Shown one piece after another: positions 1 to 8,193 of a DNA stretch of 64,000 bases. Each line of letters opens with the position of its first letter. Within the stretch, counting starts at the first letter, position 1. The notes under the pieces are model-generated. The model saw only the letters and a list, made by a program, of their open reading frames with translations, did no database searches and was not told the DNA's origin. Both the position numbers and the translations under genes were made by a program. Source of the stretch: Phenylobacterium sp. (lineage in GTDB: Bacteria > Pseudomonadota > Alphaproteobacteria > Caulobacterales > Caulobacteraceae); contig NZ_JAHBYD010000022.1 in assembly GCF_019636135.1 (NCBI RefSeq), forward strand, positions 1 through 64,000, in the 5' to 3' direction.

Positions 1-479
<479 letters not shown>

Positions 480-760
480 GTTGACGTTCTGACTTTCAGC
501 GTCATCGACCCTCAACGGATCGACTGGCTATAGTCTGCGTAGTTCTTGACGAGTTCCCACAAATCGTGGCCACGCCGAAGCGCGACCATATTCATGGTGT
601 CTTCAAGAGACCGCAGTCACAGTCAGCGTCGAGATAGTCTGGTTAGGACTATCGCCAAGACGCCGCCGCCTGCGTTTCTCTTTCCAATTCAACGATGTCA
701 AAGACCCGCACCGGCTTTCGCCGAGCCCACTGTTTAGCGCCGGTGGCCGGCGGAGGCGGC
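480..760 (-). other. rrn leader, no protein gene
   Basis: This stretch lies between the promoter nearest to 16S and the mature 16S end, so it should be transcribed as the pre-rRNA leader. It would carry processing and antitermination signals, but I could not identify a boxA with confidence. The short ORFs that cross it have no coding character. Confidence 0.6.
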
Positions 761-789
761 TATCTATTGAGCCGTCTCAGTGGTGTCAA
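761..789 (-). promoter_or_regulatory. rrn promoter P1 (nearest to 16S)
   Basis: On the minus strand there is a perfect -35 TTGACA (784-789), a 17-bp spacer and a -10 TAGATA (761-766), followed by the sequence GCCGCCTCC. An A/T-rich stretch just upstream of the -35 could act as an UP element. The same -10 block recurs in two further copies upstream, so this is one of three tandem housekeeping-sigma promoters of the rRNA operon. Confidence 0.9.
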
Positions 790-993
790 CCGGCCTTTTT
801 CGAGGCTTTGCGACATTTCCGAGAAGCCTCGGATTTGACCGCAAAAATCACCGCGGGCCGCCGAGGGAAGCCCTCCAAGTCCGTGACGATTCGATTGAGG
901 CTCGGGAACATACTCATTTCATTTCGAAGATCAAGAGCCGATTTCGGCGCCCGCCGTCGATCCGATTTGAGCCCCGCCCGAGCGGGAGGCGGC

Positions 994-1022
994 TATCTAG
1001 TGGCCGTCCCCCTGGGTGTCAA
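994..1022 (-). promoter_or_regulatory. rrn promoter P2
   Basis: On the minus strand -35 TTGACA (1017-1022), a 17-bp spacer and -10 TAGATA (994-999) are followed by the same GCCGCCTCC block as in P1. The spacing and hexamers match P1 exactly, 233 bp further upstream. Confidence 0.9.
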
Positions 1023-1242
1023 CCGATCCTTTTCCCGAACCTTCCGGGAGGATCCGTGGCTGATCTCCGAAAGCTTCGGATCTTCGAGCCCGGCCCCGCT
1101 CCAGCGCGTTCGGGAAGCAAGCTTCCCTCGACCCTGAGGCGGAACTGTCGACCTCTCGGAATGCGCCGGCTTCTTCAGGATTTTCAAGAGCTTGCGCCCT
1201 CTCCGATCCGTCCGTCGCCGCCCCGTTCCGAGCGGAGGCGGC

Positions 1243-1271
1243 TATCTATTCGGCCCCCCGGCCCCCGTCAA
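1243..1271 (-). promoter_or_regulatory. rrn promoter P3 (distal)
   Basis: On the minus strand -35 TTGACG (1266-1271), a 17-bp spacer and -10 TAGATA (1243-1248) are followed by the shared GCCGCCTCC block. The one mismatch in the -35 suggests it is the weakest of the three. The TTTGCGACA string upstream of its -35 is also present upstream of P1. It lies 143 bp from the start of the divergent Rrf2 gene. Confidence 0.85.
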
Positions 1272-1413
1272 CACCCTGTCGCAAAGAATCTCGGAGACCG
1301 CCGGCATGCCGCATCCGCCGCATCCCCGCGGCGGCGCCCGGCATGCCCCGCGCGTATGGGCGCGTTCCTTGCACGCGAGGCCCGGCCCCGTCACAACGGG
1401 GGACGGAGGCGCC

Positions 1414-1857
1414 ATGCTCTCGCAGAAGGCCAAGTACGGATTGCGCGCGCTCGTGGCGCTGGCGCGGGCGGAGGGCGCCCAGGTGTCGGCGGGCGAGCTG
1501 TCGGTGCGCGCCGGCGCCCCGCGCAAGTTCCTGGAAGCCATCCTGCTGGAGTTGTCGCGCAACCAGATCGTGGTGAGCCGGCGCGGCAAGTTCGGCGGCT
1601 ATGTGCTCGCGCGCGAGCCGGGCGCCATCACCTTCGCCGAGGTGATCCGGGTCATCGACGGCCCGCTGGCGCTGGCGCCCTGCGTCTCGCCGCGGCTCGG
1701 CTTCCGTAAGTGCGCCGACTGCCCCGACCTCCTCACCTGCACCCTGCGCGAGGCGCTGGCCCGCGCCCGCGACGCCACGGCCGACGTGCTGGAGGGCTAC
1801 ACCCTGGCCGACGCGGCCGCCTCGGGCGTCGTCGACGGGATCACGCCGGCGGCGTAG
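1414..1857 (+). CDS. Rrf2-family transcriptional regulator
   Basis: This is a 147-residue protein with the usual Rrf2 layout: an N-terminal winged helix (MLSQKAKYGLRALVALA, then the recognition region and the RRGKFGGY wing) followed by a dimerisation helix. Four cysteines near residues 90-115 are arranged C-x9-C-x2-C-x5-C, which resembles the Fe-S ligand region of IscR/NsrR/RirA-type members, so a cluster or thiol sensor is possible. The ATG was chosen because a GGAGG-like site precedes it and family members start this way. It is divergent from the rRNA operon. Its 3' end overlaps the convergent lipoprotein gene by 17 bp. Its targets are not known. IscR-like palindromes found elsewhere in the window are candidates. 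Confidence 0.88.
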   Translation: MLSQKAKYGLRALVALARAEGAQVSAGELSVRAGAPRKFLEAILLELSRNQIVVSRRGKFGGYVLAREPGAITFAEVIRVIDGPLALAPCVSPRLGFRKCADCPDLLTCTLREALARARDATADVLEGYTLADAAASGVVDGITPAA

Positions 1858-2341
1858 GGAGGTCGCAGGTCCCGACGGGCGTAAGCGGGAAGCCGTGGCC
1901 TTGCGAACCGGCCAACCCGGCCAGCGGGACCACCCCCTTGGAAGCTTCCGGCCTCAGGTAGAGGAGGTGATCAGGCTGTAGCTGCACTTCGACGGGATAG
2001 CCATGATCATGGTCAGGCCGCGTGCCCCCGAGTCCGTCCGCCTCCCGCCAAGGAAAGTTCAGATCCATGTAGGGCAGCCTGTAGCGCCACTCGCAGCCGT
2101 CGAACCTGATCGTCAGGTTGGGGCCGTAGATGTTCCAGATGCGCACCGCGCCGCCGGGTTCCAGGTCAATCTTCCTGGCCTGTTGTCCACCCTTCGCGAT
2201 CTCCAATGCGAGGGGCCGCCCTACTCCATTATGAAGCCGGATGTTCGGCGCGATATCACAGGCGCTCAGCCCCAAAGACATCGCAACGCTTGCGATGATC
2301 ACCCGGCAAAGGCGCGCAGGCCTCTGGATGGCGCGCGTCAT
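1841..2341 (-). CDS. Predicted lipoprotein, unknown function (third gene of SOS-box operon)
   Basis: The 166-residue product has a hydrophobic N-terminus ending in a lipobox-like LSAC at about residue 28, so it is probably a membrane-anchored periplasmic lipoprotein. The body holds a beta-rich segment with one DGCEW motif that also appears, as EGCDY, in the neighbouring lipoprotein. The two may be distant relatives. The start ATG overlaps the stop of the upstream lipoprotein as ATGA, which indicates translational coupling. I do not recognise the family. Confidence 0.7.
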   Translation of the reverse strand: MTRAIQRPARLCRVIIASVAMSLGLSACDIAPNIRLHNGVGRPLALEIAKGGQQARKIDLEPGGAVRIWNIYGPNLTIRFDGCEWRYRLPYMDLNFPWREADGLGGTRPDHDHGYPVEVQLQPDHLLYLRPEASKGVVPLAGLAGSQGHGFPLTPVGTCDLPTPPA

Positions 2342-2865
2342 CTCCGCCCTCGCCTCGGCGCCCAAGCTCCTCCGTCTTTGAGTGGGCCCCGCTCGTTCCA
2401 ATTGTGATCGCCGTGCCAGCCCTCCCCAGGGGTTCCCGGGCAGCTCCGGGTCGTCGGCCGCACCGGATGCTGCTCGAGCGGCTCGAACCCGACCTTCCCG
2501 TCGGCGCCCCGGAATGAGGCGATGGGCACGAGATAGGGCGCATCGCCCGTTGCGCGACGCACGGCGGCGCCGATCACCAGGCCTTCGCCGGCGGCCAGGG
2601 ACACCCTGCGAAAATAGGCCTCTTCGTAGACATAGTCGCACCCCTCCAGCTCCAGCGTCACCCGGCCGCCGTTGACGAGGGCGTCCACCCGGAACCGCTG
2701 CCGCTGACCTGGCGCAAGCCCGACGACCTTGTCCTGCCAACCGACTTCGCCGTTCCGGCCATCGACATGCACGCCTATGGCGCCGCCGGTCTCATTGACC
2801 AAATGCGGCCTCGGTACGACCGAGCACCCGGCCAGCAGCACGACGATCAGGAGAAGCGCCCTCAC
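2338..2865 (-). CDS. Predicted lipoprotein with C-terminal NWNERGP tail (second gene of SOS-box operon)
   Basis: This is a 175-residue lipoprotein with a classic signal peptide (LLLIVVLLAGC, lipobox Cys near residue 14). The GTG start at 2865 is preferred because it overlaps the stop of the upstream gene as GTGA. An ATG 21 nt further upstream is the alternative. The mature part is a compact beta-rich domain of unknown family with an EGCDY motif. The C-terminus ends in a glycine-rich tail containing NWNERGP, and the same string ends the upstream gene product. An immunity-type or periplasmic chaperone role for its partner is only an inference from operon order. Confidence 0.7.
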   Translation of the reverse strand: MRALLLIVVLLAGCSVVPRPHLVNETGGAIGVHVDGRNGEVGWQDKVVGLAPGQRQRFRVDALVNGGRVTLELEGCDYVYEEAYFRRVSLAAGEGLVIGAAVRRATGDAPYLVPIASFRGADGKVGFEPLEQHPVRPTTRSCPGTPGEGWHGDHNWNERGPLKDGGAWAPRRGRR

Positions 2866-3526
2866 CGGGACTTTCCCGCCGCCCATGGCCGCGGCGGATT
2901 CAACTGAGGGCCACGCTCGTTCCAGTTGGAAGGCCCATGGCCGGTAATCTGGCCGTCCTCGTCTTTCTCACGGCGCAGGATGGACGAAAGCAATCCCGCA
3001 ATGTTCGAGGGCAGATACAGTGGCCCAAGCGCTTCGCCCTGATATGTATGCTGCTCTTCGTGCTCTTGGACAGGATGGCCGTAGAGCGTTCGATACCTCG
3101 CCCAGCCAGCATCGTTCGGATCGTAGGGATCGCCGGCATAGGTGATCGTGTTTCCGAGCGTGATCGCTCCCACGCCGCCGGCGGGTTGTTCACGAATTCC
3201 ACCGCGTTGTTCCCGAACTGAATGCGCGGGTCGTTCGGCTGATCGCCCGGCCGCAACCGGTTCAGTTGCCCCGCCGCGTAGCCCGCCAGGCCGTAACCCA
3301 GCCCGAGCGCCGTGTTCGGCGCGTTCCAGAGCTTGCCGGCGACGTCCGCCAGCCCGACGCTCCGCGGCTTCCTCGGCGCTCGTTCCAGCGCAGCCCGCTC
3401 GGAAGGCGTCAAGCCTCCCACCATCGGCTCACCGCCCCGAAACGACGGCCTCCGCCGCCCGGGACCGTCCACGCCAAGTCCTTCGAACCTCGTCGCCATC
3501 TCGCTCGCCTCGCCATCGCGCATCAC
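2862..3526 (-). pseudogene. Frameshifted HExxH-motif protein (first gene of SOS-box operon)
   Basis: Two overlapping frames form one gene. The N-terminal part (3526 to about 3180) ends in FGNNAVEFVNNPPA. The C-terminal part continues in the -1 frame with GAITLGNTITYAGDP and then HEEQHTYQGEALGPLYLP. HEEQH is a HExxH metallopeptidase-type motif. From memory, the LGN...HExxH..Q...LGPLYLP pattern is seen in toxin-like or RHS-associated proteins. The break can be explained by loss of one G in the GCCGGCGGCG run near 3175-3182, either a real mutation or a sequencing error. The C-terminus carries NWNERGP. It starts 38 bp from a LexA-type box. The start codon is uncertain (GTG 3526, ATG 3523 or ATG 3499). 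Confidence 0.6.
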
Positions 3527-3563
3527 CGATGTTCACCATCGCATGAACGCGCCGCCAGGTGAA

Positions 3564-3578
3564 GAACAAAAGAAGAAC
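3564..3578 (-). promoter_or_regulatory. LexA (SOS) box candidate
   Basis: On the minus strand this reads GTTC-N7-GTTC with a T-rich spacer, the established alphaproteobacterial LexA operator. It lies 38 bp upstream of the first gene of the minus-strand HExxH/lipoprotein operon. It is one of very few A/T-rich spots in this region. Confidence 0.6.
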
Positions 3579-3608
3579 ATGTGGTAGCCCCAGGGTCCGC
3601 CCCCGATA

Positions 3609-3640
3609 CCGCTCATCCCGGCGAACGCCGGGATGAGCGG
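3609..3640. repeat. Perfect palindrome of the CCCGGCG family, possible terminator
   Basis: Two 15-bp arms (CCGCTCATCCCGGCG and its complement) flank an AA loop. It lies downstream of the CBS gene, so it could end that transcript, although no T-run follows. A second small palindrome, ATTCCCTC-A-GAGGGAAT, follows at about 3651. The same arm sequence recurs at 17928-18054. Confidence 0.8.
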
Positions 3641-3679
3641 AAGTTATTGAATTCCCTCAGAGGGAATCGAGTTCGGACG

Positions 3680-4108
3680 CTAGCTGGCGGCGATGTAGGC
3701 CTTGAGGCCGTCGGCCTCGGCCTCGACCTCGGAGATCTTCCACTTCACCAGGTCGCCGATGGAGACGATGCCCACCAAGCGGTCGTTCTTGCAGACCGGA
3801 AGGTGGCGGATGCGCCGGTCGGTCATGCGGCCGAGCAGGCTGTCGATCGTCTCGCCCGGCTCGGCGAAGAGCACGTTGGCGGTCATGAAGTCGCTGACCG
3901 GCCGGGCCAGCACGCCGGCGCCGTGGGCGGCCACCGCGCGGACCACGTCCCGCTCGGAGACGATACCCACCACCATGTCGGCGGCGAGGACGACCAGGGC
4001 GCCGACGCCCTTCGTGTGCAGGTGCTCGACCACGGCGCCGACCGCTTCGTCGGGCCCGATCGTGAAGACCGAGTCGCCCTTGGCCTTGAGGATCTGCGAG
4101 ACCAGCAT
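3680..4108 (-). CDS. CBS-domain-pair protein
   Basis: This 142-residue protein consists almost only of a Bateman module of two CBS domains (about residues 8-60 and 72-130), with GIVSERDVVRA and GIVSIGDLVKWK at their ends. Such stand-alone proteins usually sense adenine nucleotides and modulate a partner, but no partner can be named here. The start at MLVSQILKAKG is preferred over more upstream ATGs because GGAGG lies seven nt before it and homologous proteins start with this sequence. Confidence 0.9.
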   Translation of the reverse strand: MLVSQILKAKGDSVFTIGPDEAVGAVVEHLHTKGVGALVVLAADMVVGIVSERDVVRAVAAHGAGVLARPVSDFMTANVLFAEPGETIDSLLGRMTDRRIRHLPVCKNDRLVGIVSIGDLVKWKISEVEAEADGLKAYIAAS

Positions 4109-4230
4109 GTGGGCCTCCGTTTCCATTGCGTCACGCGCAGGGAAGCGCAATTTCAACCCTGACACAATGCACGCGCCCGTCACGCCCGCGTGAGGCGGCG
4201 CGAGCCTTCGAGCAGCGTTGGCGCGTCAGC

Positions 4231-4360
4231 GCCGTTTTGATTCAACCACGAAGATCACCAAGAGCACGAAGGCGCCGCGGATGAGCTGGGCGCAACGCGC
4301 GTCTCCGACCCTTCGTGCTCTTGGTGATCTTCGTGGTGGGAATCAGGGCGCCTGCGGCGC
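4231..4360 (+). repeat. CACGAAG hairpin repeat, copy 1
   Basis: About 130 bp. The left arm is CCACGAAG followed by nine-base units of CACGAAGNN type, and the right arm is its complement. In this copy the 27-bp arms pair perfectly. The centre (GGCGCCGCGGATGAGC...) and the flanks (TTGATTCAACC and AATCAGGGCGCCTGCGGC) are shared with copies at 32288, 42347 and 48829. It lies between the CBS and rhomboid genes. Confidence 0.9.
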
Positions 4361-4378
4361 GCAGGAAGCTCGCCGGCC

Positions 4379-5086
4379 TCAGTCGTCCTTGTGGGCCAGC
4401 CAGCCGAACGGCTGGATGAGCAGGACGCCCGCCGCGAAGCCCGCCAGGTGCGCCTCCCAGGCGACGCCCGCGTCGCCGGCGCCGACCATGAGGCCGCCGG
4501 TGAAGGCCATGATCACGTTGACGACGATCCAGGCCGTCCCCATGCCCGTGACGGCCTGGGAGAACAGCGGGCCCACCTCGCCCTTGCCGCCGATCAGCCG
4601 CGCGGCCGCGCCCATCAGGCCCGACGCCGCGCCCGAGGCGCCGACCATGGCGTTGGGCTGGCCCCAATGGGCCGCGGCGAAGCCCAGGGCGGCCACCACC
4701 CCGCAGGTCAGGTAGAAGAGGAAGAAGCCGGCCGCGCCCAGGAGCCGCGGCCCGAAGAACCGCGAGACCGGCGCGCCGAAGGCCAGGATGAAGGCGGCGT
4801 TCATCAGGGCGTGCGGCCAGCCCCCGTGCAGGAACTGCGACGTGATGAGCGGGGCGAAGTCGCGATACAGCAACTGGTCGGGCGAGAAGGCGTAGGCGTC
4901 GACCAGGAACGGGAACCGCGACTGGACCGCATAGATGGCCAGGATCCCCAGGCAGATCACCACCACCGGCCACGGCGCGTTGACGATCGGCTCGGACGGG
5001 GGGCGATAGCCGGGCTGGCCGGGCTGGGGCGACGGCTGCGGCCCCTGACCGCCGGGCGCGGGCGCTTCGAAGTGGACGGCGTGCAT
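4379..5086 (-). CDS. Rhomboid-family intramembrane serine protease
   Basis: This 235-residue membrane protein has a proline-rich cytoplasmic N-terminus (residues 8-35) followed by about six membrane segments. The family signature is complete: HGGWPHALMN (conserved His and Asn96), the catalytic GASG (Ser151) and the catalytic His in EAHLAG (His213). It should cleave membrane-spanning segments of partner proteins within the inner membrane. Substrates cannot be predicted. It is divergent from the M16 peptidase gene. Confidence 0.93.
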   Translation of the reverse strand: MHAVHFEAPAPGGQGPQPSPQPGQPGYRPPSEPIVNAPWPVVVICLGILAIYAVQSRFPFLVDAYAFSPDQLLYRDFAPLITSQFLHGGWPHALMNAAFILAFGAPVSRFFGPRLLGAAGFFLFYLTCGVVAALGFAAAHWGQPNAMVGASGAASGLMGAAARLIGGKGEVGPLFSQAVTGMGTAWIVVNVIMAFTGGLMVGAGDAGVAWEAHLAGFAAGVLLIQPFGWLAHKDD

Positions 5087-5203
5087 CGGTCCCCATGTAG
5101 GCCGGATCGCGCGCCGCCCCAAGCCGCCTCGAAGCGGCCTTGCCGCCGCCATCAGGCTTGGCGATGGTGCGCGGCTGTTTCCAGCGGTTTCCAGGCAGAC
5201 TTG

Positions 5204-8065
5204 ATGATCCGTCCCCTCGGGCAAGGCGCGGCCCTCCTCGCGGCGTTCTCCCTCGCCTTCGCCCCCCCGGCCTGGAGCCAGGCGTCCCCCGCGCCGCCCC
5301 CGGCCAGGCTCGCGCCCGGCGAGTGGCCGCAGGGGCAGTCCGACCTCAAGCCCGATCCGGCGATCCGCTTCGGCGCCCTGCCCAACGGCATGCGCTATGC
5401 GCTGCGCCGGCAGACGATCCCGGCGGGCCAGGCGGCGTTCCGCCTCTGGTTCGGCGCCGGGTCGATGATGGAGACCGACGAGCAGGCCGGCCTCGCCCAC
5501 TTCCTCGAGCACATGGCCTTCAACGGCTCGAAGAAGGTCAAGGAAGGCGAGATGGTGAAGATCCTGGAGCGCCTGGGCCTGGCGTTCGGAGCCGACACCA
5601 ACGCCTCGACCGGCTTCTCCGAGACCATCTACAAGCTGGACCTGCCCAGGACCGACGCCGAGACGGTCGACACCTCGCTGATGCTGCTGAGCGAGGCGGC
5701 GTTCGACCTCACGCTGGACCAGGCGGCGATGGACCGCGAGCGCGGCGTGGTGCTGGCCGAGGAGCGCGCCCGCGACACCCCCGGCTATCGCGTCGCCAAG
5801 GCGCGGACGGCCTTCCTGCTGAAGGGCCAGCGCCTGCCGACCCGCTGGCCGATCGGCAAGGTCGAGGTGCTGAAGACCGCGCCCGTCAGCCGGATCGCCG
5901 ACTACTACAGGACCTGGTACCGGCCGGACCGCGCCGTGTTCGTGGCCGCCGGCGACTTCGACCTCGACGTCATGGAGGCGAAGATCAGGGCCACGTTCGG
6001 CGGCTGGAAGGCCCAGGGGCCGGGCCGCCCGGACCCGGACCAGGGGCCGGTGGCCCGGCGCGGCGCCGAGGCCCGGCTGGTCGTCGACCCGGGCGTGACC
6101 CAGTCGATGCAGGTGGCGTGGGTCTCGCCGCCCGACCTGTCGCTGGACACCCTGGCCAAGCGCCGGCGCGACCTGATCGAAGGGCTGGGCCTGTCGGTGC
6201 TGAACCGCCGCTTCTCGGCCATCGGCCGCGGGGGCGATCCGGCGTTCCTGGGGGCGCAGGTCTACAAGGGCGAGCAGGACGATGCGGCCGAGGTCGCGAC
6301 CCTGGTGGTCAGCGCCGAGACCGGGCGCTGGCGCGAGGCGCTGACGGCGGCCGAGCAGGAACAGCGCCGGCTGGTGCAGTACGGCGTGCGCCAGGACGAG
6401 CTGGACCGCGAGATCGAGGAGGTCCGCGCGGGCCTGAAGGCCGCCGCCGCCGGGGCCAACACGCGCCGGCCGGCCGACCTGGCCAACGAGATCGTGGGGT
6501 CGCTGGCCGACCACACGGTCGTGACCTCGCCCGCCGACGACCTCGCCGCCTTCGAGGCCGGCGTGCAGGGGCTGAAGGCCGAGACCGTCAACGCGGTGCT
6601 GAAGACCGTCTTCCAGGGCGAGGGCCCACTCCTCTTCATGAGCTCGCCCACGCCGATCGAGGGGGGCGAGGCGACGCTGCTGGCGGCGCTGAAGGCCTCG
6701 CAGGCGGTGGCCGTCGCGCCGCCCGCCGCCACCGCGCAGGTGGCCTGGCCCTACGAGACGTTCGGCCCGCCGGGCGCGGTGGTGGAGCGGCGCGAGGTGA
6801 AGGACCTGGGCGTCACCTTCGTGCGGTTCGGGAACGGCGTGCGGCTGACCGTGAAGCCCACCCCCTTCCGCGACGACGAGGTGCTGGTCCGGGTGAACGC
6901 CGGCTCCGGGATGCTGTCGCTGCCCAGGGACCGGCAGAGCCCCTACTGGGCCTCCAGCGCGGTGATCGAGGGCGGCCTGAAGAAGATCGGCGTCGAGGAC
7001 ATGGAGCGGGTGCTGGCCTCCAGGGTCTATGGCGGCCGCTTCGGGATCACCGACGACGCCTACACGCTGACCGGCGGCACGCGGACCGGCGACCTGCCCA
7101 CGCAGCTCCAGGTGCTGGCCGCCTACCTCACCGAGCCGGCGTGGCGCGACGCGGCGTTCACGCGGATCAAGGCCGCGTCCAGGACGATCCACGACCAGTT
7201 CGAATCCACCGTGGGCGGCGTGCTGCAGCGCGACCTGGCGGGCCTGACGCACTCGGGCGACCGGCGCTGGACCTTCCCCAGCCGCGACGAGATGGCCAGC
7301 GCCCGGCTCGCCGACGTGGAGGCCGCCATCATGCCCGACCTGTCCAAGGGCCCCGTCGAGGTGGTGATCGTGGGCGACGTGACGGTCGACGCGGCCATCG
7401 CGGCGATGGCGCCCACCTTCGGCGCCCTGCCCCCGCGGCCCGACCCGACGCCGGTCCCGGCCGCCGCCCGCGCCGTCGCCTTTCCGAAAGGCAACGCCGC
7501 GCCGCTGAAGCTCATCCACAAGGGCCGCGCCGACCAGGCGATCGGCTACATCGCCTGGGGCACCACCGACTACTGGGCCGACCCGCAGCGGGCGCGCGAC
7601 ATCGCCGTGCTGCGCGAAGTCATGAAGCTGCGGCTGACCGACGAGCTGCGGGAGGCGCAAGGCGTGACCTATTCGCCCGACGCCAGCTCGCAGCACAGCC
7701 TGGTCTGGAGCGGCTGGGGCTACATCGCCGCCAACGTCGAGGCGCCGCCGGACAAGCTGCCGGGCTTCTTCAGCGACGTGCAGAAGATCGCCAGGGACCT
7801 CAGCGAGCACGAGGTCAGCGCCGACGAGCTGGCGCGGGCCAAGACGCCGCGGATCGAGGGCATCCAGCGCGCCATGCTGACCAACGGCTACTGGCTGGGC
7901 GAGCTCTCGGGCGCGCAGGCCGACCCGCGCCGCCTGGACGTGACCCGCCAGATCCTGCCCGGCACCGAACGCGTCACCGCCGCCGACGTGAAGCGCGCGG
8001 CCCAGGCGGTCCTGAAGCCGGAGAAGGCGTTCAAGCTGGAGGTCGTGCCCGCCTCCCTCCCCTGA
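5204..8065 (+). CDS. M16-family zinc metallopeptidase, exported
   Basis: The 953-residue protein begins with a signal peptide (FSLAFAPPAWSQA) and has the two-lobe M16 architecture typical of large pitrilysin-like proteins of Proteobacteria. The inverted zinc motif HxxEH is present as HFLEH at residues 99-103, with the downstream acidic ligand region intact. The C-terminal half is the inactive M16 lobe. It probably degrades peptides in the periplasm. The ATG at 5204 was chosen because the signal peptide begins there. The open frame upstream is antisense to the rhomboid gene. Confidence 0.95.
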   Translation: MIRPLGQGAALLAAFSLAFAPPAWSQASPAPPPARLAPGEWPQGQSDLKPDPAIRFGALPNGMRYALRRQTIPAGQAAFRLWFGAGSMMETDEQAGLAHFLEHMAFNGSKKVKEGEMVKILERLGLAFGADTNASTGFSETIYKLDLPRTDAETVDTSLMLLSEAAFDLTLDQAAMDRERGVVLAEERARDTPGYRVAKARTAFLLKGQRLPTRWPIGKVEVLKTAPVSRIADYYRTWYRPDRAVFVAAGDFDLDVMEAKIRATFGGWKAQGPGRPDPDQGPVARRGAEARLVVDPGVTQSMQVAWVSPPDLSLDTLAKRRRDLIEGLGLSVLNRRFSAIGRGGDPAFLGAQVYKGEQDDAAEVATLVVSAETGRWREALTAAEQEQRRLVQYGVRQDELDREIEEVRAGLKAAAAGANTRRPADLANEIVGSLADHTVVTSPADDLAAFEAGVQGLKAETVNAVLKTVFQGEGPLLFMSSPTPIEGGEATLLAALKASQAVAVAPPAATAQVAWPYETFGPPGAVVERREVKDLGVTFVRFGNGVRLTVKPTPFRDDEVLVRVNAGSGMLSLPRDRQSPYWASSAVIEGGLKKIGVEDMERVLASRVYGGRFGITDDAYTLTGGTRTGDLPTQLQVLAAYLTEPAWRDAAFTRIKAASRTIHDQFESTVGGVLQRDLAGLTHSGDRRWTFPSRDEMASARLADVEAAIMPDLSKGPVEVVIVGDVTVDAAIAAMAPTFGALPPRPDPTPVPAAARAVAFPKGNAAPLKLIHKGRADQAIGYIAWGTTDYWADPQRARDIAVLREVMKLRLTDELREAQGVTYSPDASSQHSLVWSGWGYIAANVEAPPDKLPGFFSDVQKIARDLSEHEVSADELARAKTPRIEGIQRAMLTNGYWLGELSGAQADPRRLDVTRQILPGTERVTAADVKRAAQAVLKPEKAFKLEVVPASLP

Positions 8066-8193
8066 ATGGGGAGGGACAGGCCGCGTGAGCGGCCAGGGTG
8101 GGGCGGTTTAGTGCGAGACCTGAGAGCGTGGGGATGATCCAGACTTCCCCACCCTGCTCGCCTCCGGCGAGCTGTCCCTCCCCATTAAGGGAG
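8050..8193. repeat. GGGAGGGACAGGCCGC-type inverted repeat, copy 1
   Basis: Paired segments CCTGAATGGGGAGGGACAGG and CTGTCCCTCCCCATTAAGG face each other around a CAGGGTGGGG/CCCCACCCTG pair. The element covers the convergent 3' ends of the M16 and GMC genes and may serve as a bidirectional terminator. A second copy lies at 10787-10922. Confidence 0.8.

Noticed and set aside
4231..4360. Repeats as a CRISPR array
   Set aside because: Copies are scattered over 45 kb, are self-complementary and have no regular spacers or cas genes.
4230..4715. Peptides such as STTKITKSTK or FNHEGHEDHEG encoded by the hairpin repeats
   Set aside because: These are translations of the CACGAAG repeat and not genes.
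5140..7810. Very long frames opposite or overlapping the M16 and rhomboid genes (for example 5140-8088 plus and the upper part of 4379-7810 minus)
   Set aside because: High-GC antisense shadows without domains. The M16 and rhomboid frames have clear catalytic motifs.
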